In this document: positions 27,036-37,974 of the stretch, one piece after another
Layout: each line of letters opens with the position of its first letter
Numbering within the stretch: position 1 is the first letter of the stretch
Source of the DNA: Nitrosophilus kaiyonis
GTDB lineage: Bacteria; Campylobacterota; Campylobacteria; Campylobacterales; Nitratiruptoraceae
NCBI RefSeq assembly: GCF_027943725.1
Contig: NZ_AP025696.1
Span: forward strand, 62,001 to 126,000
Length of the DNA stretch: 64,000 bases
Reading direction: 5' to 3'
Program-made: the position numbers and the translations under genes
Notes under the pieces: model-generated
The model's input: the letters and a program-made list of their open reading frames with translations, nothing else
Databases searched by the model: none
What the model was told of the DNA's origin: nothing

Positions 27036-30000
27036 ATATTAAAATATTTCGCCTCTGGATGGTGAACAACTATAGCACAGGTAGATTGTTCTGGATGAAT
27101 CTGAAAAGTTTCACTTAATATAATTCCAAACTCTTCAGGTTTTAAAAGATTAAAAATATGTCTGTTTAGTTCTAAATCTGGACATGCTGGATAACCTGGT
27201 GAATATCTGGCCCCCTGATACCCTACCATCTTAACATCATGCAAATCTGGCTTTTCATTGCGTAAAATTCCAAGCTCTATGCGTATCTGTTTGTGTGCAA
27301 TCTCAGCTAAAGCCTCTGCAAGTTCAACACTTAATCCATGAACAAGATGATATTCATGATATTTTCCTGATTTAAAAAGCTCTCCTTCATATTCGCTAAA
27401 TCTGCTTCCTGCACTTACACAGGTAAAAGCACTAACATCCATACGTTCACTATGAAAATAATCAGCTATGCATCTATGAGGTGGTTTTGATTGTCTTGGA
27501 AAAGTAAAAATTTCTATCGCATCACCAACTATATTCTCTATTGGCTCACGATTTGCATCCTCATCTTTTTGCCAGCCAAACTCTGTTCCAAAAACATAGA
27601 GCTCATTATCCACACGCCTAGCTGGCCAATATCCATAAAGGATTGTTGGTTTGAATATATTTTTGAGCTCATTTCTTAGTCTATTAAAAGATGGAATCAC
27701 CTTTTCATCCAATTGCTTTTGATACTCCTCTTTGCTTATACCTTTTGATTTATAACCCCAACGCTGTTTAAAAAGAAGCCTTTTATTTATCCATTCATAT
27801 GCTATATCTGGATCAATATCAAGAGTCCTTCTTCCCCAAAATGGCGGTATTGGCACAGGAGCTGGTTTTGGCAAGATAATGTTTGCTGGATCAATTCTTA
27901 CTTCTTCTTTAGGTTTTACCTCAACAATCTCCTCTTCATCTTTATCACTTCCAAGTTTTGTATCAAAATTACCCTCTTCTATTCTACTCATTGCAACAAT
28001 ACCATCAAAAGCGTCACGGCAATAAAATATAGGTCCATCATACTCTTTCCTACAAAACTCATCAACAAACTTTTTAGTAAGTGCTGCACCACCTAAAAGT
28101 ACTGGAACATCTATACCTTTTTGCTTCATCTCTTTTAGATTTTCAAGCATTACTTGGGTTGATTTAACCAAAAGACCACTCATTCCAATTGCTTGAGCAT
28201 TATGCTCTTTGTAGGCTTTGATAAACTCTTCAAGTTCCACTTTGATACCAAGATTTATTACTTTAAAGCCATTGTTTGTTAGTAAAATATCTACCAAGTT
28301 TTTACCAACATCATGCACATCACCTTTGACAGTGCCTAAAACAAGAGTAGTTTGAGACTGCTTTTCTTTCTTAGGCAAGAACTGATTGAGATAATCAACT
28401 GCTGCTTTCATGACCTCTGCACTTTGAAGTACGAAAGGCAACTGCATCTGTCCGCTACCAAAAAGATCTCCTACCTCTTTCATAGCCCCGATTAAAATCT
28501 CATTAATGATCTTTTCTGGATCAATTACATCTTTGGCTTTTTCAAGAAGTGGCATTATCCGCTCTTTATCACCATCAATTAAGAGCTTATGAATCTGCTC
28601 TTCCAATGGAAGTTTACTTAGTTCATCATCGCTAGATGCCTCTTTTTTCTCTGCTTTACTAAAGTGTTCTATAAACGCAAAAAGAGGATCGCCATTTTCT
28701 CTTCTATTAAAGAGTAGATCTTCACAAACTTTTCTATCTTCATCGCTTATTTTATGATAAGGAATGAGATTTTTTACATTCACAATTGCCATCGTAAGAC
28801 CAGCTTGAACGCAGTGGTGTAAAAAGACGCTATTGAGATACTCTCTAGCATGTTTTTCAAGACCAAAGCTAATATTAGAAACCCCTAAAACTGCTCCAAC
28901 TTCTGGATGACGTATTCTTAATTCTCTAATCGCTTCAATAGTTTCAATGGCTGCTGTCTGATACTCTTCATCCCCACTTCCAACTGTAAAGGTCAAAAGA
29001 TCAAAAACTAGATCACCAGGATTTAAACCATGTTTATTTACTGCCCTTTCATACATACGCTCTGCAACTGCAAGCTTTTTCTCTTTTGTTTTGGCCATTC
29101 CCTCTTCATCAATAGTCAAAAGAACCAAAGCTGCTCCATAACGTTTAGCCAATGCACAAATTTTGTCAAATTTTTCTATCCCATCTTCAAGATTGGCTGA
29201 ATTTATAATTGGACGTCCGCCAATATGTTTTAATGCTACTTCAATGGCAGGAACCTGGGTAGAGTCTGGCATAAGAGGGATTGGAATCTTTTCGTTGTAA
29301 AGTTTTATAACCTCTTTCATATCTGTTGTTTCATCACGCCCTGCAAATCCAACACTCACATCTATACCATGTGCTCCGCTTCTAACTTGCTGCTGAGCTA
29401 CACTCAATGTCCCTTCGTAATCACTCTTTAATAAAAGTTCTCTAAAAGCTTTGCTTCCTGTTGCGTTACTTCGCTCACCCATTAAAAATGGAGGCGGATC
29501 TTGCATAAGTGTGCGAGATTCAAAAAGACTTGCAATAGATCTTGGCTGTTTTCCCTTTGGAGGAAGCGGTTTTTTGCCTTCAACTGCATCTACCAAAGCT
29601 TTAATATGTTGAGGAGTTGTTCCACAACATCCGCCAAGCAAGGCTACACCATCAATTGAGGTAAATTTGGCTTCAAGCTCTGTAAACTCTTTTGGGCCCA
29701 TTGGATAGAAGGTATAACCACCTCTGTTTTGAGGAAGCCCTGCATTTGCATGGATACTTATTGGTCTATCCCAAACTTCACTAAGCACCCTTACATGCTT
29801 TTCAATCATATCAGGACCTGTACCGCAATTAAACCCAAGTGAAATAATGTCAAATGGCTCTAATATAGTAGCAATAGTTGTAGCATCAGTTCCAATTAGC
29901 ATAGTTCCATTTTGCTCAATAGTAACACTAACCATTATAGGAATATCAGGAACACTGTCTTGGCAAGCATGGATAGCTGCTTTTATCTGAAGTGGATCTT

Positions 30001-30478
30001 GACAAGTCTCAAGTAAAAATAGATCTGCTCCACCATCTTTTGCTCCTTTTGCAGCCTTAGAGTAGCCTTCATACATTTCATCATAATCAATATGTCCAAG
30101 ACTTGGGAGCTTTGTTCCAGGACCTAATGAACATGCAACAAATCGTGGCTTCTCAGAAGTACTATAAGCCTCACAAACCTCTTTTACAAGCTCACATCCT
30201 TTTTTTGTAATTTCATATGCCTCATCTGCCAAGCCATACTCATCCAATACCCAGGGCATTGAACCAAAAGTATTAGTTTTGATTATATCAGCACCGACTT
30301 TAGCATATGCCTCATGGATGGATTTTATGATATTAGGAGCTGTTTTATTTAAAAGTTCATTACACCCCTCTTTTCCCTGCCAAGCAGACTCTGGTATCTC
30401 CTTTGCTTTGGCTTGTAGTTGAGTGCCCATAGCACCATCAATTATTAATATTTTTTCTTTTATTAATTTTTTTAACAT
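27032..30478 (-). CDS. metH: Cobalamin-dependent methionine synthase
   Basis: A 1148-residue protein with all four MetH modules. The homocysteine domain has zinc cysteines in GFNCGTGP and LLGGCCGTTP (~280-290). The methyltetrahydrofolate domain starts near 335 (GERSNATGS). The cobalamin domain has the His ligand in KGDVHDVGKN (~715). The C-terminal reactivation domain (~880-1148) has RYSPGYPACPDL for S-adenosylmethionine. It methylates homocysteine to methionine. It is divergent from the PAS gene across an AT-rich 90-bp gap. Confidence 0.96.
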   Translation of the reverse strand: MLKKLIKEKILIIDGAMGTQLQAKAKEIPESAWQGKEGCNELLNKTAPNIIKSIHEAYAKVGADIIKTNTFGSMPWVLDEYGLADEAYEITKKGCELVKEVCEAYSTSEKPRFVACSLGPGTKLPSLGHIDYDEMYEGYSKAAKGAKDGGADLFLLETCQDPLQIKAAIHACQDSVPDIPIMVSVTIEQNGTMLIGTDATTIATILEPFDIISLGFNCGTGPDMIEKHVRVLSEVWDRPISIHANAGLPQNRGGYTFYPMGPKEFTELEAKFTSIDGVALLGGCCGTTPQHIKALVDAVEGKKPLPPKGKQPRSIASLFESRTLMQDPPPFLMGERSNATGSKAFRELLLKSDYEGTLSVAQQQVRSGAHGIDVSVGFAGRDETTDMKEVIKLYNEKIPIPLMPDSTQVPAIEVALKHIGGRPIINSANLEDGIEKFDKICALAKRYGAALVLLTIDEEGMAKTKEKKLAVAERMYERAVNKHGLNPGDLVFDLLTFTVGSGDEEYQTAAIETIEAIRELRIRHPEVGAVLGVSNISFGLEKHAREYLNSVFLHHCVQAGLTMAIVNVKNLIPYHKISDEDRKVCEDLLFNRRENGDPLFAFIEHFSKAEKKEASSDDELSKLPLEEQIHKLLIDGDKERIMPLLEKAKDVIDPEKIINEILIGAMKEVGDLFGSGQMQLPFVLQSAEVMKAAVDYLNQFLPKKEKQSQTTLVLGTVKGDVHDVGKNLVDILLTNNGFKVINLGIKVELEEFIKAYKEHNAQAIGMSGLLVKSTQVMLENLKEMKQKGIDVPVLLGGAALTKKFVDEFCRKEYDGPIFYCRDAFDGIVAMSRIEEGNFDTKLGSDKDEEEIVEVKPKEEVRIDPANIILPKPAPVPIPPFWGRRTLDIDPDIAYEWINKRLLFKQRWGYKSKGISKEEYQKQLDEKVIPSFNRLRNELKNIFKPTILYGYWPARRVDNELYVFGTEFGWQKDEDANREPIENIVGDAIEIFTFPRQSKPPHRCIADYFHSERMDVSAFTCVSAGSRFSEYEGELFKSGKYHEYHLVHGLSVELAEALAEIAHKQIRIELGILRNEKPDLHDVKMVGYQGARYSPGYPACPDLELNRHIFNLLKPEEFGIILSETFQIHPEQSTCAIVVHHPEAKYFNI

Positions 30479-30568
30479 AAATCCTCTCTTAATATTTACA
30501 TATTTTTATTTTATATATTCATATTTTTTATTATAATATTATACCTTGAAATATTTTTAGGAGATTTA

Positions 30569-31024
30569 ATGAAAAAGATTAAAAATATCAAAACAGGAAA
30601 AGAGATAGAAAGAGCTGATCCAGTTGATATTGAAGTTCCATTTGATGGTGGAGTTATGATTACTGAAACTGATCCTGCTGGAATTATTACTTATGCAAAT
30701 AGAAAATTTAGAGAGATGACTGGATTTACAAAAGAAGAGCTCATAGGCTCACCTCACAATATAAATAGACATCCTGATATGCCAAAAGCAGCATTTAAAC
30801 AGATGTGGGACACAATCAAAAGAGGCGAATATTGGGAAGGCTATGTTAAAAATATTAGAAAAGATGGAAGATATTATTGGGTAATTGTTTGGATAAAGCC
30901 AAAATTTGATGAAAATGGTGAAATTATAGGTTATATTGCTGGTAGAAAAGTGCCAGATAGAAATATGGTAAAAAGAATAGAAGAGCAATACAAAAAAATG
31001 AAAGAACAAGAGGAGAAAAAATAG
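30569..31024 (+). CDS. Stand-alone PAS-domain protein (Aer/CetB-like)
   Basis: A 151-residue soluble protein, almost entirely one PAS domain: DPAGIITYANRKFREMTGFTKEELIGSPHNINRHPDMP, then YWEGYVKNIRKDGRYYWV and IAGRKVP, ending in a Lys/Glu helix. Aer and Campylobacter CetB PAS domains look like this and bind FAD or heme to sense redox state. No transducer gene is adjacent. AGGAG precedes the ATG. Confidence 0.8.
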   Translation: MKKIKNIKTGKEIERADPVDIEVPFDGGVMITETDPAGIITYANRKFREMTGFTKEELIGSPHNINRHPDMPKAAFKQMWDTIKRGEYWEGYVKNIRKDGRYYWVIVWIKPKFDENGEIIGYIAGRKVPDRNMVKRIEEQYKKMKEQEEKK

Positions 31025-31037
31025 ATATCTATTTTTT
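31016..31037. terminator. Palindrome spanning two convergent stop codons
   Basis: AAAAAATAGAT followed directly by its complement gives an 11-bp perfect palindrome centred on GATATC. It contains the stop of the PAS gene and the stop of atpG, with poly-A/poly-T flanks, and may act as a two-way terminator although the stem is AT-only and loopless. Confidence 0.45.
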
Positions 31038-31877
31038 TCTCTTAATAGATTTATAACCGTTTATAATCTCAAGAAGTTCATTTGTTATCTCTTCTTGTCT
31101 TAGAATATTTAGCTTTTCATTTATATCTTTTGTCTTTTTTTCAATATGATTTTCAGCATTTATCATAGTATTAAGTCTTGATTGGTTTTCACTGCTTATT
31201 GATTCTATAAATGCTCTATATAAAGATATTAAAAGATACTCTTCAATTAAACTATCTAAAATATTCTCTTTTTCCAAATATAAAAGTGGCTCTTTTATTT
31301 TTATATATTTTTGAAATTTTTCAAAATCTGGAGGAAGAATCTTTTCATTTTTAATTACTATATCAGAATTATCTAAAAGTTTAGAGTAGATTAATATGAG
31401 CTCTTTTATACTGTTTTTTTCAAAAAAATCTACAAGATATTCAACTAAATTTGATACTTTCTCTTCTATTGTATCAATATTTGAAGCACCATCCATTAGA
31501 TATATTACATTTAATTTTTTTTCGCCTATTTCATCATTTATTTTTCTACCAACTGATATTAAATAGTAATCTTTTTTATCTATATTTTCAAAATATTCTA
31601 AAATTTTTTCATTAAATGCCCCGCATAATCCCTCTTGAGCTCCAAAAAGAATATAAAGAGTTTTTCCTTGATACAGTTTTGAGCTTTTAAGATATGGAAA
31701 ATACTCTATCATATAAGCAATTGAGTCTTCAACAGAGTTTTGATATTCTCTTATATTTGGAAGTTCTCTTTTTGATTTTAAAATTGTAAAATTAGCATAA
31801 GCCTTCATAGAAGAGACAATATCTTTTAAATCCTTTAATGTATGAATCTTTTTTTTAAGTTTTTGAGATTCAATCAT
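31029..31877 (-). CDS. atpG: N-type ATPase gamma subunit
   Basis: A 282-residue protein, last of the leftward atpBEFAG operon. The N-terminal coiled helix (SQKLKKKIHTLKDLKDIVSSMKAYA) and the matching C-terminal helix (LNTMINAENHIEKKTKDIN) form the central stalk; the middle carries GAQEGLCGAFNEKIL, the gamma signature. It overlaps the atpA stop by 8 nt. The sequence is diverged from ordinary F-type gamma, as expected for N-ATPases. Confidence 0.85.
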   Translation of the reverse strand: MIESQKLKKKIHTLKDLKDIVSSMKAYANFTILKSKRELPNIREYQNSVEDSIAYMIEYFPYLKSSKLYQGKTLYILFGAQEGLCGAFNEKILEYFENIDKKDYYLISVGRKINDEIGEKKLNVIYLMDGASNIDTIEEKVSNLVEYLVDFFEKNSIKELILIYSKLLDNSDIVIKNEKILPPDFEKFQKYIKIKEPLLYLEKENILDSLIEEYLLISLYRAFIESISSENQSRLNTMINAENHIEKKTKDINEKLNILRQEEITNELLEIINGYKSIKRKK

Positions 31878-33399
31878 TATTAAAGTTGCCTTTGTAATTT
31901 TCTAAAATTTTTTCTGCAATCTCTTTTATTTTACTTATAATTGATTCATCAATATCTTTTTTCTCTTTTATATTTATAAAAATTTCTGGATAATTAATAT
32001 CTATGTTTTTCAATACCTCATCAACATAATTTCTAACTTTTTTTAAAGAGATTTTTTCCAAATACCCCTCATTATGAAGCATAAATATTACTACTTGATG
32101 AGGCATATCAAAATGTTCAAATCTTTGCTGTTTTAAAATCTCTCTTAAAGCTTCACCTCTTATTAAAAGTTTTTGGGTTTTCTCTTCAAGTTTTGCTCCA
32201 AATTTTGTAAATACTTCCACTTCTAAAAATTGAGAATAATCAAGTTTTAATTTTGCAGCAACTTTTTTCATTGCATCAACTTGAGTTTTTCCCCCAATTC
32301 TTGATACTGATTTTCCAATATCAATTGCAGGTAAAAAACCCATATTAAAAAGCTCTCTATCTAAATATATCTGACCATCAGTTATTGATATAAGATTTGT
32401 AGGAATATATGCAGATATTCTTCCAGATTGGGTTTCAATAATAGGAAGAGCTGTAATTGAGCCTCCTCCATATCTATCGCTTCTTCTTCCTGCTCTTTCA
32501 AGAAGTTTTGAATGGATATAAAATATATCACCAGGATATGCCTCCCTTCCTGGAGGTATTTCTAATAATAGCGATAACATTCTATAAGCATCTGCATGTT
32601 TTGTTAAATCATCATAAATAATTAAAGCATCTTTTCCTTGGTCTCTAAAATATTCCGCTATTGCACAACCAGCATATGGAGCAATAAATTTTAATCCAGG
32701 TGCATCATCTGCAGATGCAGCAACAACAATAGTATAATCTAATGCGTTGTTTCTTTTAAGCTCACCTATAACTTTTGCTATTTGAGACTTTTTTTGACCT
32801 ATACTTACATATATACAAAATATATCTTGGTCTTTTTGATTTATAATTGTATCTATAGCTATAGAAGTTTTGCCAAGAGAACTATCTCCAATTATAAGCT
32901 CTCTTTGCCCTCTACCAATAGGAATCATAGAATCTATAATTTTTATACCAGTATATAAAGGATTTTTTACAAAATCTCTTCTTACCATAGGAACAGCTTC
33001 TGCTTCAATTGGATAAAATTTATCTGTTTGTATTTTTCCTTTTTCATCTAAAGGCTCTCCCAAAGGATCTATAACTCTTCCTAAAAGCTCATACCCTACA
33101 GGAACTGAAACTGCTTTTGATGTTTTTAAAACCTCGTCACCTACTTCAATATTTTTATAGTCTCCAAGAACAACAGCTTGTACTCTTTTCTTTTCTATTT
33201 TTAACGTTAGGGCATATACACCTTTTGGAAGATAAAGAAGCTCATAAAATCCAACATCAGATAGATTTTCAATATCAATAATACCATCACCAATGTCGCT
33301 AACAATTCCCTCTTCTTTGTAAATTGGTTTAAATTTACTCTTTTTTAAATCATTTATAACATCTTCAAAAAAATTATCAATATATTTTGTAGAATCCAT
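31870..33399 (-). CDS. atpA: N-type ATPase alpha subunit
   Basis: About 509 residues. The P-loop is GDSSLGKTSIAI; other blocks are GIKIIDSMIPIGRGQRELI, ALIIYDDLTKHADAYR, PGREAYPGD and DIGKSVSRIGGKTQ. An in-frame TTG at 33426 would overlap atpF; ATG 33399, 10 nt after the atpF stop with AGAAGA upstream, is more likely. It forms the catalytic hexamer with AtpD, which is encoded in the opposite operon. Confidence 0.9.
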   Translation of the reverse strand: MDSTKYIDNFFEDVINDLKKSKFKPIYKEEGIVSDIGDGIIDIENLSDVGFYELLYLPKGVYALTLKIEKKRVQAVVLGDYKNIEVGDEVLKTSKAVSVPVGYELLGRVIDPLGEPLDEKGKIQTDKFYPIEAEAVPMVRRDFVKNPLYTGIKIIDSMIPIGRGQRELIIGDSSLGKTSIAIDTIINQKDQDIFCIYVSIGQKKSQIAKVIGELKRNNALDYTIVVAASADDAPGLKFIAPYAGCAIAEYFRDQGKDALIIYDDLTKHADAYRMLSLLLEIPPGREAYPGDIFYIHSKLLERAGRRSDRYGGGSITALPIIETQSGRISAYIPTNLISITDGQIYLDRELFNMGFLPAIDIGKSVSRIGGKTQVDAMKKVAAKLKLDYSQFLEVEVFTKFGAKLEEKTQKLLIRGEALREILKQQRFEHFDMPHQVVIFMLHNEGYLEKISLKKVRNYVDEVLKNIDINYPEIFINIKEKKDIDESIISKIKEIAEKILENYKGNFNND

Positions 33400-33409
33400 A
33401 TTTTTTCTT

Positions 33410-34150
33410 CTATTTTTGATGTTCAATTAGATTTTCTATTTCATCGATTTGAGCTTTTATAGAGCCATCAAAAAGATATGCATTTACTCTTAATTTTATA
33501 CCACCTATGAGATTTTTATCAATTTTTATCTCTTTTTGAACATTTTGGCATTTAAAATATTTTGAAATCAAATAATCAATATCTTTCATAATTCTTTCAT
33601 CAATAATATCAAATAGCGTTATTGATATTTTACAACTCTCTTGAGGCTCAATTTTTTCAAGTTTCTCTTTGAAATCTTTTTCGAAATTTTTGATAAATTT
33701 TTCTATCAATAATTCATTTATATCTTTATCTATGATATGAACAAAAAACTCTTTTGCAAACTCTTTGGAAAACTCCTTACTTTTATCTAAGATATATTTA
33801 TAGATTTTTTGTTTTTCCTCTTCTATTATGGCTTTTTCTTTTTCTAAAATCTCTTTAGCCTCTCTTTTAGCATCTTCTATAATTTTTTCTCTAACTTTTA
33901 AAGCCTCAGCATTTGCTTCATTTACTATCTTTTGTTTTAATATTTTTATGTTTTTTAGCTCTTTTTCATATTCATTTTTTAAATCAAGAGCCTCTTTTTC
34001 CTTTTCTGTAGCAATCTTAAATCTTTTGTTTATTATCTCTTCTCTCTCTTGTATAACTCTTTTTATAGGTTTAAATAAAACTTTATATAAAATATAAATA
34101 ACAACTAAAAAGTTTATTATTGAAAATGCAAAAGTCCACCAATTAAACAT
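33410..34150 (-). CDS. atpF: N-type ATPase b subunit fused to a delta/OSCP-like C-terminus
   Basis: A 246-residue protein, much longer than a usual b subunit (~150-170). Residues 1-25 form the membrane anchor, ~30-145 a long charged helix (the stalk), and the end carries IGGIKLRVNAYLFDGSIKAQ, which matches the C-terminal delta/OSCP signature (GG...DGS). No separate atpH gene is present in the cluster, so this fusion probably supplies the peripheral-stalk cap. Confidence 0.8.
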   Translation of the reverse strand: MFNWWTFAFSIINFLVVIYILYKVLFKPIKRVIQEREEIINKRFKIATEKEKEALDLKNEYEKELKNIKILKQKIVNEANAEALKVREKIIEDAKREAKEILEKEKAIIEEEKQKIYKYILDKSKEFSKEFAKEFFVHIIDKDINELLIEKFIKNFEKDFKEKLEKIEPQESCKISITLFDIIDERIMKDIDYLISKYFKCQNVQKEIKIDKNLIGGIKLRVNAYLFDGSIKAQIDEIENLIEHQK

Positions 34151-34152
34151 TT

Positions 34153-34419
34153 TTAATGCACCACATATTTAATCAAAGGATTTGCAAAAATTATAATCAA
34201 TGCAATAACAAGTGAATATATTGCAACAGATTCAACCATTGCCATACCAACAAATAATAGCTTTGTAACATCATTTGTTGATTCTGGCTGTCTTCCGATA
34301 GTCTCTATTGCTTTAGTTAAAGCTTCTCCTTCCCCTCGCGAAGGAGCATATCCTCCTATTGCAATAGTTAAACCTGCAGTTATAATTGAAACTGCTACAA
34401 TTATGGTTATTCCATCCAT
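34153..34419 (-). CDS. atpE: N-type ATPase c subunit
   Basis: An 88-residue, two-helix rotor subunit. Helix 1 has PSRGEGEAL with Glu30; helix 2 has GMAMVESVAIYSLV with the ion-binding Glu63, Ser64 and Val65. Two carboxylates facing each other (Glu30 plus Glu63) and loss of the threonine of typical sodium sites leave Na+ or H+ open. The polar loop is GRQPES. AAGGAG precedes the ATG. Confidence 0.92.
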   Translation of the reverse strand: MDGITIIVAVSIITAGLTIAIGGYAPSRGEGEALTKAIETIGRQPESTNDVTKLLFVGMAMVESVAIYSLVIALIIIFANPLIKYVVH

Positions 34420-35115
34420 TTATACTCCTTTTTTTGTTTGGGCTGTAATTCCACCAACAATAAATATAAAAGCAAGCATTCCAAAAAGATAAGCTTGTAT
34501 AACATCTCCAACTAAACTTAATATAATCATTGGCACTGGAACTAATAATCCAGCAAGAAGAGCTAATATTGCAACAATAAGCTCCCAGCTTAGCATATTT
34601 CCAAAAAGTCTAATAGCCATTGCAAAAATTCTTGCAAAATCTCCAAAAATATTTAATGGCAATAAAATAAATATTGGTTCAATATATTTTTTTAAATAAT
34701 TTTTCAAGCCGCTATATTTTATACCATAATAGTGTATAGAAAAAAATACTATCGTTGCCAAAGCAGCAGTAACACTTAAATCTCTTGTAGGATTGTGAAG
34801 ATATGGGATTATATCAACTAAATTTAAAAACCCTACATATATCCAAATACTTCCAATAAAAGGAACAAGTCCCCATGGATCTTTTTTAAATACTGATTTG
34901 ATTGTATCATATGTAGCTATTACAATTGCTTCAGCAAAAATTTGAACTTTTGAAGGTTTTGTTATAGATAAATTTCTAGTAATAATATAAGAGATTAACC
35001 ATATAAATAATATTAATCCCCAACTTGTAACAACTGCATCAGTAACAGGTACTGCATAGTTTAATATCTCAATTTTAAAAGCAACTTGCGGGATAACTAT
35101 TGTTTTTTCAATCAT
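34420..35115 (-). CDS. atpB: N-type ATPase a subunit
   Basis: A 231-residue membrane subunit with about six segments. The essential arginine is in FAMAIRLFGNMLSWELIV (~residue 167), next to the channel region; the last segment has QAYLFGMLAFIFIVGGI. It is first of the leftward operon and ends directly at the atpE ribosome site. The promoter must lie in the 77-bp gap to atpD. Confidence 0.9.
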   Translation of the reverse strand: MIEKTIVIPQVAFKIEILNYAVPVTDAVVTSWGLILFIWLISYIITRNLSITKPSKVQIFAEAIVIATYDTIKSVFKKDPWGLVPFIGSIWIYVGFLNLVDIIPYLHNPTRDLSVTAALATIVFFSIHYYGIKYSGLKNYLKKYIEPIFILLPLNIFGDFARIFAMAIRLFGNMLSWELIVAILALLAGLLVPVPMIILSLVGDVIQAYLFGMLAFIFIVGGITAQTKKGV

Positions 35116-35183
35116 TTCTTTCCTTAGGTTTTATCTAAACTCCTATATGATATGATATATAAATAGAAATTAAATTTTTTTGA

Positions 35184-36931
<1,748 letters not shown>

Positions 36932-36939
<8 letters not shown>

Positions 36940-37204
36940 AGAAAAATTTGAAAAAGAGATTGAAAAAAAAGCCTCTTTTTTAGAAAAATGGAGAAAAAAA
37001 GGGGTATTTTGGGGGACTCTTGCTGCAATTGGAACAATTGGATGGATGATTGTTTTACCATCTGTATTAGGTGGATATTTAGGAAAATATATAGATGAAA
37101 AATATAACTCTCCCGGTGATATTTCTTGGACTATTACACTTCTTATTTTAGGATTAGGGGTTGGAATATATTCTGTTTGGAGATTTTTTTATTATAAAAA
37201 ATGA
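36932..37204 (+). CDS. atpQ: N-type ATPase accessory protein AtpQ (AtpI-like)
   Basis: A 90-residue protein with two membrane helices after a charged N-terminus; GVFWGTLAAIGTIGWMIVLPSVLGGYLGKYID is the AtpI-family core. The start is TTG, overlapping the atpC stop with GGAG upstream. AtpQ is one of two small membrane genes that define N-ATPase clusters. Confidence 0.8.
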
Positions 37205-37452
37205 AAATATTTTTTGCTTTTATTCTTGGAGTAATTTTTACTGTTTTTTATTTTTTTAATATCAAATATGAATTAAAATTTTTCTCAATAAGAAAAAAAT
37301 CTATTTTTTTCAATTTTTATACAAGACTTTTTTTAGCTTCATTATATTTTTCGACCATACTAATTTTATTAAAAGATATTGGATTAATTTCAATAATTAC
37401 TTTTTTAATTTTAAGATATGTATATTTAGCAATATATGTTAAAAATTTATAA
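37201..37452 (+). CDS. atpR: N-type ATPase accessory protein AtpR
   Basis: An 83-residue hydrophobic protein with three predicted membrane helices and arginines near the ends (FYTRLFLAS, LILRYVYLAIY). Arginines in AtpR have been proposed to contact c-subunit carboxylates during ring assembly. The start overlaps the atpQ stop (ATGA). The stop abuts the convergent Sua5-like gene with no spacer. Confidence 0.75.
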   Translation: MKIFFAFILGVIFTVFYFFNIKYELKFFSIRKKSIFFNFYTRLFLASLYFSTILILLKDIGLISIITFLILRYVYLAIYVKNL

Positions 37453-37971
37453 CTATCTAATTTTTATTTTTCTTTTTTTACCAACTTTTATCAATCTTGA
37501 TGGTTTTCCTTCAAAAAAGCCCCTAATATCTTCTACTATAATATCACACACCTTTATAGCAAAATTTTTATCAAATTTTTTACCTGACTCATTTGCAGAA
37601 GTTGAATACATCCACTCAAATTTTTTTAAAAAATCAAGATGATGCTTATCTTTTATAACTCTTATTGCTTTAGCGTTTGGATAAATAAATGTCGTTTTTT
37701 TTGCCCTTCTAATCTCTTTTTTAAATTTTTTTGGGACTCTTGAGAAATTTTTTAAAGTTTTAAAACTATCTACAGAGATTAAAAAAGGCTTATTTGGATC
37801 TCTTTTTTTAATATTAGAGAGTTTTTTTGCATTTTGAGATAAAAATCCCACAGTTGTATCAGTTTGTGCAAGATAGATTTTGTCAGGTTGAAGGTTGAAG
37901 GCTGAAGGCTGAAGGATTCTTTCCTTCTTCCTTCTCCCTTCTTCCTTCTCCCTTCTTCCTTCTCCCTTCAA
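37453..37971 (-). CDS. Short Sua5/YciO/YrdC-family protein with a repeat-encoded N-terminus
   Basis: From about residue 30 the sequence is a YrdC-type domain: YLAQTDTTVGFLSQNAKKL, KRDPNKPFLISV, TFIYPN and MYSTSANESGKKFD. YrdC/Sua5 proteins make threonylcarbamoyl-AMP for tRNA t6A; the short copies in this phylum may have that or another role. The first ~28 residues (Gly/Glu/Arg/Lys-rich) come from a repeat array; the only start in frame is a TTG at 37971, 3 nt after the carB stop. The original start codon seems to have been lost. Confidence 0.65.
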   Translation of the reverse strand: MKGEGRREKEEGRRKKERILQPSAFNLQPDKIYLAQTDTTVGFLSQNAKKLSNIKKRDPNKPFLISVDSFKTLKNFSRVPKKFKKEIRRAKKTTFIYPNAKAIRVIKDKHHLDFLKKFEWMYSTSANESGKKFDKNFAIKVCDIIVEDIRGFFEGKPSRLIKVGKKRKIKIR

Positions 37972-37974
37972 CCT
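37885..37974. repeat. Repeat array at the carB/sua5 junction
   Basis: The left half repeats GGTTGAA/GGCTGAA 7-mers; the right half holds three copies of the 14-mer TTCTTCCTTCTCCC (two heptamers). AGGTTGAAGG (37885-37894) is the exact complement of CCTTCAACCT (37965-37974). The array encodes the N-terminus of the Sua5-like protein on the minus strand. Confidence 0.75.

Noticed and set aside
37885-37974. rho-independent terminator between carB and the Sua5-like gene
   Set aside because: The inverted ends are 10 bp with a 70-nt repeat between, and the Sua5 frame reads through it.
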